NCBI GenBank assembly: GCA_016584305.1 | Contig: JACEEZ010023411.1 | Span: 7,501 to 71,500 of the forward strand | Reading direction: 5' to 3' | Source of the DNA: Chionoecetes opilio | Lineage: Eukaryota; Arthropoda; Malacostraca; Decapoda; Majidae | Length of the DNA: 64,000 nucleotides | Shown: piece after piece, positions 33,141 through 45,500 of the stretch | Layout: the number at the start of each line of letters is the position of its first letter | Numbering within the stretch: the first letter of the stretch is position 1 | Translations under genes and position numbers: made by a program | The notes under the pieces: generated by a model | Databases searched by the model: none | What the model saw: only the letters and a program-made list of their open reading frames with translations | Told to the model about the DNA's origin: nothing

Positions 33141-34600
33141 ACCCTTAACTACTGTGCATTCTACATCGGCTTCTGTGCAGTGAAATGCTAAGGAATATTG
33201 GTAAGTTTATATTTCTTGTTTTTTAATATATACACTTATACAGTACACAGAAAATGGATAAATCTCTGCACTTTGGCTCAAAAATACCACAGAATACCAG
33301 AAGCTACAAGTGCCGTCCCCACACAACGAGAGAACAGTGTGTGTGTGTGGGATTGAGTTGTGATTCATAGCAGGGTTTACAGACTACCAGATTCCCTTAC
33401 GTGTACTAATCAAAGGCACAAAGTTCTCCTGCTACTTATAAAAATATGGAAGTGGTAAGTCCCCACAAGGAGTCCTTCCATTCATGCCTGTTAAGTATCT
33501 TGGCCCAAAACTCGTACAAACAAGCGATTTATGCACTTACGTCTCTGGCAGGCTTCAAGTTCGCTGTTCTATGGACTAGTACTTTGTTGTGTGTGTGCCG
33601 GGCTTCCAGGAGGACCAGTTGAGGCAGTGACAACAATCCTCACACTCCTGCACAGCCTTCACATCAACAGCTTCAATAAATCCCTTAACTATTACACATA
33701 AACGTTATCCGTCAAGAACACAACTTCGGTTTACAGACTAAGAGAGTATATACCTTGTAGGCACTTCTACCCTAACCAGCACAAAAATATATCTAGTTCA
33801 AAATGTAAAAAACAGGAAGGGACTTAAATCTACCTTTCGTTACGCTTCGATGTCAACAACGAGATGACAACCTCAACGTGAGAACAACAACGACAACCTC
33901 TAAAGGGGCAGTGAGGAGGGACAGAAACACTCCAGCCCAGGACACAACAGCAGGCAACTCACAAGGAAGGGCCATCACAACACAGCTAATATAATCACCC
34001 TCATGTCATCAAGGGTAAGAAACGCTGCACTGTGGCCTTTCTTCTCCCGTCACAGATCACCTTTGCATAACGTTGCCTTGACATAGCAGCAGGCAACTCA
34101 CAGAAATCTCACAACAACTCAACATAAGGAAGAGCCACCACAACGCACAGCTAACAAAATCACCGTCACGTCATCAAGGTTACACTGTGGCTTTTGTTTT
34201 CATGTCACTGCAGTCACAAATCACCATTGCGTAACGTTGCCCGCGCCTCACAAATTTACGACCTTTTTACACCACAGCTCTTTCCTCGCTATATCTCGTC
34301 TCAGCTTACAAAAGTCTATGGTTACTTGAGCACTTAACAACCTGAATTACATATAGAAAAGCAACTGTATAGGGTGATTAAGGAGGAATCACGATGCAGA
34401 TCAGGTCCATTCGTTGCATGTACATTTCGTTGTCACGGCAATGATACAAGTGTGATTTCAAACAAGAGTCACATGTAATAAGCTGCCTCTACTTTGTGAT
34501 GGAGTGAAGGACGTACCAACACAACCCAGGCATTGGAAAGCTGCAGGATAGATAGTGAGGCAGGTGAACATTCTGCCCTTCACTAACCTGGGACTCCTAA
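33141..34600. other. No gene recognised
   Basis: Unique-looking DNA rich in ACAAC words; a duplicated segment containing GCAGGCAACTCAC and TCACCGTCACGTCATCAAGG-like sequence occurs near 33950-34090 and 34085-34240. Confidence 0.5.
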
Positions 34601-34866
34601 CACAAAAATAAAGACCATAAAGAGTTCATAAAGACCATAAAATAAAGACCATAAAGAGTTCATAAAGACCATAAAATAAAGACCATAAAGAGTTCATAAA
34701 GACCATAAAATAAAGACCATAAAGAGTTCATAAAGACCATAAAATAAAGACCATAAAGAGTTCATAAAGACCATAAAGAGTTCATAAAGACCATAAAGAC
34801 CATAAAGAGTTCATAAAGACCATAAAGACCATAAAGAGTTCATAAAGACCATAAAATAAAGACCAC
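34600..34866. repeat. Minisatellite, AAAGACCATAAAGAGTTCAT units
   Basis: Ten or more units of CATAAAGAGTTCATAAAGAC with a longer variant carrying CATAAAATAAAGAC. Confidence 0.92.
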
Positions 34867-35009
34867 GAACACCTGAGAATCTCAAATTAATCATCAAGAC
34901 AGACAAGAAAAGACACAGAAAATGTTATCAAGAAATTGGAAAAGAGGAAATAACTGGGACACTGGGAAAGCTATAGAAGACTCAAGGCATTATTACAAAG
35001 GCACGATTT

Positions 35010-35245
35010 TTCTCAGTGAGCAAACTTATCTTGAGCAACTTTCACCGAGATGCTCAAGGAACTGATTACACAGCGAGGCATTGGGGAGAGCTGTTAAGAG
35101 TGGAAGTGCCAGGTCGCCGTCCACCGGGCAGGCCAAGGAAGACATGGAGGCAGTGTGTTAAAAAGGATCTGGCAGCATCGGGCATTGAAGAGGTTGAGGA
35201 TAGCGATAGTTGGAAGCATATAATCGGCCGTCTAACCTTATAAGA
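35010..35245 (+). pseudogene. LINE ORF2 C-terminal remnant (GRPRKTWRQCV motif)
   Basis: Frame reading LRVEVPGRRPPGRPRKTWRQ then CVKKDLAASGI and SWKHIIGRL. The motif RGRP.KTW...V..DL is common near the C-terminus of endonuclease/reverse-transcriptase proteins of arthropod LINEs. It is followed by TTATAAGACATTATGGGAAA and a GATGATGATAATAATG microsatellite tail; a short copy of this tail also occurs at 46940-46985. Confidence 0.7.
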
Positions 35246-35519
35246 CATTATGGGAAAATCTGATGTTAAACCAGAAAGATGATGATAATAATGATTTAAG
35301 TATTTATAGATTTTTTTAACAAAATCCATTTACAATAAACAATAATATTGGTTCTTTGTATAACATGCATCACAGAAAATGCCTTTGTTCAATGATCAGA
35401 AATAGCTTCACAGGAGTTCCCACTTGCTCACGGAAACAGGCTTTCTGTGAGCAATATTCTGAAATCTGAATTTACGTGAGAAATATTCGTGAAAAAATGA
35501 TCTTACGGCTTTTAACCAG

Positions 35520-35762
35520 GGTAGAACAAGAAGTAATGGATTCAAGCTGGAAGGGCGTAGATTTAGAAAGGAAATAGGGAAAAACTGGTTCACAAATAGG
35601 GTGGTAAATGAATGGAATGGACTCAGTAGACAGGTAGTTAGTGCGGAGTCATTAGGGAGCTTTAAAGAGAGGCTGGATAGGTTCATGGATGGGGATGAAA
35701 GGTGGATGTAGGTAGTGTTAGGTGACAGGAACTACATGTAGCTTCCTTATTTTCTTATGTTC
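35520..35762 (+). pseudogene. LINE 3' end, RT C-terminal fragment (different family)
   Basis: Open 63-codon frame from a truncated 5' junction to TAG at 35709-35711, containing GRRFRKEIGKNWFTNRVVNE and SLGSFKERLDRFMDG. The NRVV..WN.L...VV.A.S...FK..LD pattern is the usual end of CR1/Jockey-like reverse transcriptase proteins. Its 3' UTR ends in TAGCTTCCTTATTTTCTTAT plus GTTCTTA, a tail also seen in 5'-truncated copies near 55.6 and 57.5-57.8 kb. Confidence 0.75.
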
Positions 35763-36169
35763 TTATTCTCACTGAGCTAAATCGTGGCTGTGTAATACCG
35801 CCTTAAGGAATACTCTTCCCTTCACTAACCTGACACGTCACAAACAGGTTTTCGAAGACAAAGACATGCCCTAAAATAAACAAGGTAGAAACAAAGAAAA
35901 ATCTCGGATACAAAAATTTCTCATAAACAAGCAAACCTCTGGAGTATAGGTGAGATTCGTGATTCATATTTAACAACCCCGTTCGGCAGTAAACTACCGC
36001 ACTGACAACCCTTGGTTTGGAACTGGCAAAGCTTGATTATATAACAAGGGTTGCACAGCAGCCAGTAACTGTGCAGCAAATCTTAAGATAATGTAAATGA
36101 GGCCTCAAGCTGAAGGTAAGGTGGTGAGTGGCCGACACTTCTGGTCCTGAATCGATGTATTGGTTTGGC

Positions 36170-36565
36170 TACGGGAGTGTTGCAGTGGTGAGAAGCAACA
36201 CTGCACAACACTGGGTGGCTACGTGAGTGTTGCAGCGGTGAGAAGCAACACTGCACAACACTGGGTGGCTACGTGAGTGTTGCAGCGGTGAGAAGCAACA
36301 CTGCACAACACTGGGTGGCTATGTGAGTGTTGCAGGGTGAGAAGCAACACTGCACAACACTAGGTGGCTACGTGAGTGTTGCAGGGTGAGAAGCAACACT
36401 GCACAACACTGGGTGGCTACGTGAGTGTTGCAGGGTGAGAAGCAACACTGCACAACACTGGGTGGCTATGTGAGTGTTGCAGGGTGAGAAGCAACACTGC
36501 ACAACACTGGGTGGCTTAGTGAGTGTTGCAGGGTGAGAAGCAACACTGCACAACACTAGGAAAGA
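36170..36565. repeat. Minisatellite, ~60-bp unit
   Basis: Seven units of about 58-61 bases containing GTGGCTACGTGAGTGTTGCA and GAAGCAACACTGCACAACAC. The first units have CAGCGGTGAG, later ones CAGGGTGAG. Confidence 0.92.
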
Positions 36566-36655
36566 TTCACCTTCAACCATAACCTTAACTAGAGTAAAAA
36601 GACAGTCTTGTGTGCATTAACATATCACATAATTACATCAACGACTTAGAGATAC

Positions 36656-37091
36656 TTAACCCCTTCACGTCCAGATCTTTCCTTTGCTGTATAAAATTGT
36701 CTGTTAGCCAATACGAAAAGTAGCTTAATATACCAAATATGCCATACTTGCATCCTTTATGGGTGCAGCAAGAACGCTGTGCCTTTCCAGAGAGCTTAGC
36801 ACCCGTTTCCGACCAATACGACCACGATAAATGTGTGGAGAAGGTGTGTGTGCCGGGGAGAGGCAAGCTGTGTGAAGCAGTTTGTCGGCTCTCAGTGACG
36901 TCATCAACAAGTTTCGCGCCACGACTGGAACGGAGCTGATCTTTTTCCCGCGCATTTTACAAGTGTCGTGTTTTTACGGAAATAGGGTGTGGAAATTAAT
37001 TATTTTTTTTGTGGATTAGGTGTTTTAAAATGAACATTCGACATAATTTAGCAAAGAAAAATGGGTCTAGACGATTACTTTAAGGGGTTAA
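36656..37091. mobile_element. piggyBac-like deletion derivative with TTAA ends
   Basis: Flanked by TTAA (36656-36659, 37088-37091). The left end CCCCTTCACGTCCAGATCTT matches, inverted, the right end of the TTAA element at 53369-53582; the right part (CGTTTTTACGGAAATA, GATTAGGTGTTTT, AGACGATTACTTTAA) matches, inverted, the left end of the element at 51955. The middle also matches 53040-53070 inverted (CATCCTTTATGGGT). It is therefore an internally deleted inverse of the 51955-53582 composite. Confidence 0.75.
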
Positions 37092-37977
37092 GGACGTGCT
37101 TCTAACCAAAACTAAGCTACCAACACAACGAGTATATAGTTTAGTGTGCATTAATATATATCACATAATCATAATACTACTACGGAGATCCATAGTGGGT
37201 GTGTGCATGCAAAGCCAAGTTTGTGCATCGTATGACTAAATAAAGAGTTCAGTAAACATTATAATACTCATGGGTGCATCACTAACGCTAACCTAACAAT
37301 GGTTCAAGGCGTCACCACCCAGAACGTTCGTACTTTTCTAAAATGAGACATACTTAGTGCATCACAGGATATGTATAAACAGACGAACACAAGTGCTAAA
37401 AACAATGGCCTCAGACAATGCAAGAATAGAAAGTAGAATGAAAATTGTAATAATAGTAACAGTAGTAGTAAGAAAATGTCCTCAAAAGCAAAAGTTAGTC
37501 TCAAGGAAGCGTATTCACATCCCAACACAAGAACATAAAACCTAGATCACTTGATGTTGAAACTTACTTCTTACTTGAATATTAACACAATAACAAATCA
37601 AAACCCTTCAAATAATTTTTTTTAACTTTCTAACTTTTTCTAACTCTTTTTTAACTTTCAAACTGTTACTCATATCTAAAACACAAGAACGTATTAATAT
37701 TTCCTTTTTTGACTGAAAACTGCTACCTATCACGAAAATTTGGAATGAAAACTCCAATCTACAATAAAACCCATAAAGAGGCCACGTTTGAACTCAAAAA
37801 GACCCTAAAAAACGACACGGAAACAACCAGATCAACCCAAGATTTCCCAGCAACGCCGAGACATTACGAGATTCGCCCTTGTGCGAGTTGTGACGAAAGG
37901 AACTTTAAAAAGACCATCACAGACAGAACAGTTGTGCCATAAAGCTGCTGCATGTACGTAACAACCACAACAATAGC
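37092..37977. other. No gene recognised
   Basis: AT-rich DNA between the piggyBac-like remnant and a GTA repeat. This is the expected 3' flank of the minus-strand IQCE-like gene; no clear minus-strand AATAAA was recognised close to its stop. Confidence 0.5.
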
Positions 37978-38237
<260 letters not shown>

Positions 38238-38390
38238 ACTAGAACAGCAAAAAAACGACAAGAATCACCAGTCACAGAATAAAATAGAATATTGACGTAG
38301 CAGTAACAGCAGCAGCAACAATGACATCCACCCCTACTCACTCACTCTCACTCTCACTCTCTCTCTCTCTCTCTCTTACACACTCTCTCT

Positions 38391-38597
38391 CTATTTCAGC
38401 TGCCTCACACCCTTCGTCCTGGTGAGGTGAGCATCCAGTGTGGCATTAAGAGCACCAGGGCCCTCCACCTCCCCTTCCGTGCCTTCCTCATCCACATTGA
38501 AGGTTCCTTGACGCACCAACGCCCTGCCACCCCCCTCAGCCCCCTCAGGTGTCTGCCGGGGACTCCTGCCGGGCTGGCCTCCTCCCTGGGGCGTGTT
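38391..38597 (-). CDS. IQCE: IQCE-like terminal exon
   Basis: Acceptor ctccctcctcag in phase 0, 68 codons then TAG. Gly/Pro/Glu-rich, ending GALNATLDAHLTRTKGVRQL then K. LDAHLTR again repeats the module core. An opposite-strand frame here (38427-38612) is taken to be its shadow. Confidence 0.8.
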   Translation of the reverse strand, partial: NTPQGGGQPGRSPRQTPEGAEGGGRALVRQGTFNVDEEGTEGEVEGPGALNATLDAHLTRTKGVRQLK

Positions 38598-41500
38598 CTG
38601 AGGAGGGAGTGATGGGTGAGGTGAGGTGAGTTTGTGGTGAGGGACTGGTGTGTGTGAGGGAATTATTGAGGGTTTGGAGAAAGTATAAGGTGAAGGAGGA
38701 GTATAAGGTTGAGGAAATGAGTGAATAGAGTGGGGAAAAGGGTAGTACAGCTAAGTATTAATTATCCGACCTTGGGGGGACCGAAGGTAGGTCGGATAAT
38801 TGGAATAGTCGGATGTTCAGATATCACAGTAACCATAAACGTAAGGACAAAATGGTATAGAACATAAAAGATGCAGCTCTTGAAGGCCGATCCAGTGGTA
38901 TACACGAAAGTAAAATTCATGCATAAATAAAGCCACAAATCAATGTTTTCTATAAAAAAAAAAAAAATAAAAAAAAAAAAAAAAAAAAAAAAAATAAAAA
39001 AAAAACTTTAAAAAACGAAGTAAAATAAATGGCCAAAACAAGACACAATGTGGTGGTGAAAAAAAGTCGGTTGTTTGGACAAGTCGGATGTTTGGAGGTC
39101 GGATGTTGGGAATTTGGCTGTACATATGAGTGTGAATGATCAAGGAGATAATATAGATGTGTGATAAATGGAGGAGTAGAGGAAAGACGTGTAAAGATAT
39201 CTGTGACATTATGTGGAAGACAGAGACAGACAGGAATTGGAGAAAGAGGAAAAATATGAGAAATGAGTGAAACAAAAATGAATAGTAAATAAGGCACACA
39301 ACAACACTACACTACCACTCACACAGATGTCAGGACCTAACTCTTCCATTACTTTCACCAACAAACTCTAACACTCAATATTATTCCGTTATTTCCACCT
39401 TCCTATCCCTTAAACTTCTTGAAGAGAGAGAATCAAGAAACCTTTGCAGCCAAACAGACCTTCCTTTGGCATCTCATGTACTATACACTTTTAGGAGAAC
39501 AAAAATTGAAGCATTTTCATTGTTTCTGTAGCTCTTGGCCGGTCTCTTAATTATGTAAAGATGTAAAAAAAGAAGAAAAAAACACCACAACTACAACTGA
39601 CCTGAGTCAAAAACAAAACAACAACAAATTACGACTGACCTGATTACAAAAATTTAAAAAAAATAAAACACCATTACTACTGACCTGACGAACAAAACAA
39701 AACAATTAGTACTGACCTGACTTTCGCCCACCAGCAGAGGGGCCCGGGTCAGCAGGTGGTTCACTTCCTGCTGCCTGCTGAGATGGCCAGCCAGCAGGGA
39801 GCGCAAGACATCCAGGGTCTCACCAACCTGCAACACCGGGGTCAGTGAAGCAAAGACTACCTCACCATGGCTCCTTACAAGTCACAGTCATAAGGTTAAG
39901 AATCTATGTAGAAATTTTTGATGGCCCATAAAAGTGATTAATGAATAGAATATCAATAAATAGAGTATAGCTCAGCCCCTGTCTGCTATAGCTAGGTTAA
40001 TACACTCAACCCTCGATTTAACCAACTAAATGGGGGATTGAAGTGTCCGTTGCTCAAAAATTTTTGTTGCTTGGTATTCTTTACAAAATATAATGAAATA
40101 AAAAAAATGAAAAAATGTCCTATAGTGCCTGAAGTTGAGTGGCCTATGCACACCCACATGCTGCCCATTAAATACCTTCAATTGTGAGTGCATCGGAGGA
40201 CACAGGGGGGCAGCATGAGCCTCTAATCACAGGCGTCACTATAAAAATCCTGCCTGCACCACCACAGGCGAGGACCAACCATCACAGCCCTCAAGGGAAC
40301 CTCCAGGGCCTACCACCCCACCCCTGGAGCTCACTGCCTACACGCGCTATAGGCATAAATGTTTGAAAAAAATAATAAATAATTCAGCAACGGACTTTTT
40401 GAATGGTTTGGTCTGCTAAGTCCGGTAGCAGATGGAGTCCGTTAAATTCGAAGTCAATAAAATCGAGGGTCGAGTGTACATCCATCAGGGTTAAGGGACT
40501 GATGGCATTACAGTACCACCACCCATGTCAACACTAATACATAGGTTGAGAGACATGAGTACCATAATAAAGCAGTATAAACACCATGGGAAGTTTCACC
40601 AGTAAGGAACATTGACTTCCCTGCCTCTCGTGTTTGTCCTCGCCACACAAGAGGAACGAACATGCAGGGAATATTAGGCCAATGCAGTAATATTTACGTA
40701 CACAGAACTAAAGGTACATTATAATACTAGCCAAAGGGGAAGTTTAGACAATATATAGCGAGTAGTTACCTTAAAAATATATGTACACAGAACTAAAGGT
40801 AAAATATAATACTAGGCAAAAGGAAAGTTTGTAGACAATTTATAGTGTTGTTACCTTGGAAACTGAAATAAAAATGATGTTTAGAAGTACAATATAACAT
40901 TATGTACACAATTGTTTTTTCCGAGGTACGTTAGCTGGTTGCATGGTAGTAGGAATGGTAGTCCTATGCAGAAATATATATGTACACAGAACTAAAGGTA
41001 AATTATTATACTAGGCAAAGGGGGAGTTTGTAGGAAATGTATAGTGTATTTGTTACCTAGAAAACTAAAAAAATGTAGTAGTAGAATAGTAGCAATGAGA
41101 ATATTTATCGCACAGAACTAATACATGAGAATTCTGGCAAGGGGATTTTTAAGCATTTAGTTGTTGTTACTGAAACTGAAAAAACTTTTTTTTTTTTATT
41201 TTTATTTTTATTATACAAAATGAATTGAGCACTAAGAAAGCTCGTCACAATCTTCAAAACTCACTGCACAGTCCCTATAACTCATTAGCTACTACATGCC
41301 AACAATGCATCCATATACATAAAAGGTTTCTTCTGTCCTTTTAACATGCACTTAGTATCTCAAATCTCAAAAAACATAGCCAGCAACTGTAGATTCCTCA
41401 GACCTGACACAGTTCCAAAACACTTAGGATTGTAGTCAAAAATAATGCTAAATAAGTCCAAATCTACTGAAGGCTTTAAGTCAATATGGGAAGCTTGAAG

Positions 41501-42513
41501 AACCAATGCAATAAATAACTATGCTGTCTTTTCCAACACTTAGGATTGGTAGTTCAGGCGAAGCAATACTAAATTAAGTCACGAATCTACCATAAACGAG
41601 CTTTAAGGACCAATCAGATTATCGCACGTCCATTATAGCATCTCTGATTGGTTAGGAAGAACGCTATACTAAGGCAGCCTCTTGGTATATAGAACTGCTC
41701 TTTACTGACGGCAAGGCAAGAGTAACATAGGGAGGCATAGTAAGAGAGGGAGAGAGATATAACAGTACCATGTCCTTTATAGCATCTCTTTATAAGGACA
41801 AGCATTATACTAAAGGCAGCCTCTCGATATATAGAACTGTTTACTGAAGGCAAGGCAGGAGTAACGTAGAGGCATTGTAAGAGGGAGAGGGAGACATAAC
41901 AGTACCATGTTCTTTATAGCATCTCTGATTGGTTAGGACGAGCACTAAACTAAAGGCAGCCTAGAACCCCTCTTTACTGTTGGCTAGGTAGGAGTAATGG
42001 AGGGAGGCATTGTAAGAGGGAGAGGGAGATATAACAGTACCATGTTCTTTATAGCATCTCTGATTGGTTAGGACGAGCACTAAACTAAAGGCAGCCTAGA
42101 ACCACTCTTTACTGTTGGCTAGGTAGGAGTAACATAGGAAGGCATTGTAACAGAGATAGAGGGAGGGAGATATAACAGTACCATGTCCTTTATAGCATCT
42201 CTGATTGGTTATAGGGATGAGCACTAGACAAAAAGGCAGCCTAGAACCCCTCTTTATTGACGGCTAGGCAGGAGTAACGGAGAGAGAAATTGTAAGAGAG
42301 AGAGGGAGGATAAACAATAGTACCAGCACAGGCTCCCCACACTGGATTGCCGTGATCTTGATGTTACGTCCTAAGTGCCCACCAAGGAGTGAGCTGAGGG
42401 CCTCCTGCAGGTGTCGTGGCTGTGTGTGGTGGTCAGAGAAGGGGGCGTCACCACTAAGTCTTACTCCTGCTGCTGCAACACTACCTCTCACAGCTGAATG
42501 TCTGAACACCTGC

Positions 42514-42546
<33 letters not shown>

Positions 42547-45500
42547 TGCCCCATATAACCGATCATAATTTCTGAGTTTAAGGATAAATTTGACCAAATG
42601 AGATACTGAGACGGGACCCCAGAAGTGTAGCTCATTTCCTGTATATAACAACTAGGTAAATACAACTAGATACACCACCCTTTGCACACCCTTAAAGTCC
42701 TAACATCATATATCCTCACACATAAAACATCCCTACATCCTCCTAAACCTCCACACATTTAGGGTCCTCCGTAGTGTAGTGGTTAGCACGCTTGGTGCAC
42801 AGTGGCAGATTTAGGGGGGGGCCGAGTAGGCCATGGCCTAGGCCCCGTCGCCCCGCACCCCAGAGGAAAAAATATGTTTTCAATGAAAATATGAATGCTG
42901 GACCTTTCTTATTTGCTGGAACAGTTACATTGCATGTACCATAATATGCCACTAATAAGTACCAACATAATGTAAAATATGGGTGGAAAAAGTTTCAATT
43001 AAACTAATATGAAATCTGAACCACATTTGGTAAAATTCTAGAGTCCTTTCCCGCCCTTATTAGTAGTTTTATTTCCTCCAGACCTTCACAAATCCCTTCA
43101 GATGCCTCTAAAACTTAATAATAAAGTGGAGGAGAGATTAAAAAATAAAAAAATAATTACTAACCTAACCTCAATATAACCTAACCTAACCTGGTAAAAT
43201 TGTAGTTCTTTCCCGCCCTTAGATCTCGTTAGGAGGTTATTGGTTAGGTTGTAGTGAGTTTAGGTTAGTCATTTTATTTTTTGGGGTCCAGGGTGGGTGT
43301 AATATAGGGGGGAGGGGGGGTTGAAGGGGGCATCTCTCCCCCACTTTATAATTACGTTTTAGAGGTATCTGAAGGGATCTGTGAAGGTCTGGAGAGAAAA
43401 AAAAAACTAATAAGGGCGGGAAAGGACTCTAGAATTTTACCCCACATTTCATTCAGGGGCCCGCACTCCCACCGGCCTAGGTGGGAGTGCACACCATGAA
43501 TCCGCTCCTGTCGGTTCACAACCGAGAAGTCCCGGGTTCGATCCCCGGGCGGAGCGGAGAAAGATGGGCGGTCTCCAAAAAACCCAACCCCCTGTCCACC
43601 CAGCAGTGAATGGGTACCGGGTATTAGTCAGGGGCTTGTGACCCACCTCTTGGGGTGGTGGTTTCGGCCAACACTAAGCACTATAAGGATGAATGATAAA
43701 ATGTAGATATGTAGATAGGCCATACGAGTGTAGCTCAGGCCCTGTAAAAATACTACTAGATGAATACAGCCCTTATATATCAGCCCTAGGAACTATTAAT
43801 ACAATGTGGATATCTGCAAACATATGAAATTAACTGACTAGATCAATAAAATTCATCCTAGATCCCTTTATCTGCCTAAAACCTACTACAACTTCCGACA
43901 TAACACCCCTAAAATATCCCTTCCCCTGTGAGGTATTGAGTTAGTGGGGCTGTCCTGCCACATAACACCCCTAAAATAGCCCCTTCCCCTGTACATAAGT
44001 CCCCTAAACTAGCCCCATTTCCCCTGTGAGGTACCGAGTTAGTGGGGCTCTCCTGCCACATGGCCAAGTGGAGGCAGCGGCGGGTGTGGGCGCTGAGGAG
44101 GCCCGCCAGCTGCTCCCGAGGACTGCTGAGTGACAGCTGCATGCAAAGACATCACCATTGCAAGGGTTAGTGAAGGGTGGGGAGAGTGAGTGAGGAGTGG
44201 AAGCAGTGACAGTAAGAGGAGGAGTGAGTGAGGGTGAGGAAGGTGAGGAATGAGGAAGAGGAGGAGTGAGGGTGAGGAGGAGGAGTGAGGGTGAGGAGGA
44301 GGAGTGAGGGTGAGTGAGGAGAGTGAGGGTGAGTGAGGAGGAGTGAGGGTGAGTGAAGAGAGTGAGGTGAGTGAGAGGAGTGAGGGTGAGTGAGGAGGAG
44401 TGAGGGTGAGGAGGAGTGAGGGTGAGGGTGAGGAGGAGGAGGAGTGAGGGTGAGGAGGAGGAGTGAGGGTGAGGAGGAGGAGTGAGGGTGAGTGAGGGTG
44501 AGGAGGAGTGAGGGTGAGGAGGAGGAGGAAGAGCAGGGGAAGCAGTGATAGTGAGAGTGAGAGAAACAGGAACACAAAAACATACTGGGTTAGTGAATGG
44601 TTAGGTTAGGTTAAGTTAGGTTAGGTTAGGTTAGGTTAGGTTAGTGAAAGGTGACGAGTGAGGGTGAGGAGGAAGAGCAAGGGAAGCAATGACAGTGAGA
44701 GGAGAAAAGAAACAGGAATGCAAAAACATACCGAGCTAGTGGATGATTAGGTTAGGTTAGTGAAAGGTGACGAGTGAGGGTGAAAATGAGGAGGAAGAGT
44801 AGGGGGAGGGGACAGTGAGAGGAAAGATACAGTAACACAAAAATATACTGGGTTAGTGATGGATGATGAGCAGAAGGATGATAAGGAGAAAGAGGAACGC
44901 AAAAACATACTGGGTTAGTGATGGGCAGAAGGATGATAAGGAAGAGAAACAGGTGTAGAAACGGCAATGAAAGGAGGAATGAAACAGAATGTGAGTGATA
45001 AGCGAGAGGAGAAAGAAAATCCAGGCAAGAGAGATGATGAAAATGAAAAAAACGAAACAAACTAAAATGAATATGAAACGAAAGTGCAAGAGAAAAGGAG
45101 GGTGAATCAACAGACAAGACAGATTCAGAGGAATATTAAAGTGTACAGTACAAGGAATAACATCAGACCAGTTCACTATAACATCAAACTAGTGTATTAC
45201 TCCTATAGTGATGTGGTTATGTGTACTGAACAAGATGATGGAGTATATCAGGCGCCTAGAATTGAAACGGCACAAGCGCCACTTTTAAAAAACTGAGAAA
45301 AACGCAAACAAACCCCATTACAATATGTTCATTTGTTGCTGATTTACTTTGAAAACACTTTAGGTGCATTTTTTTTATTGATAAAAAGTGGCGCTTGTGC
45401 CGTTTCATATCTTGATTTTCTTAGATTAAACTTTAAGCGCGTTTTTCTCAGTTTTTTAAAAGTGGCGCTTGTGCCGTTTCAATTCTAGGCGCCTGATATA

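Noticed and set aside
38400..38612. Plus-strand terminal-exon-like frame (LPHTLRPGEVSIQCGIK...)
   Set aside because: A tatttcag precedes it, but the minus-strand reading fits IQCE-like phase, acceptor and the repeated LxAHLTR core; no plus-strand partner exons seen.
44039..44575. 178-residue Ser/Pro/Leu/His frame on the minus strand
   Set aside because: Translation of the GAGTGAGGGTGAG minisatellite running into IQCE-like exon 11 in the wrong frame.
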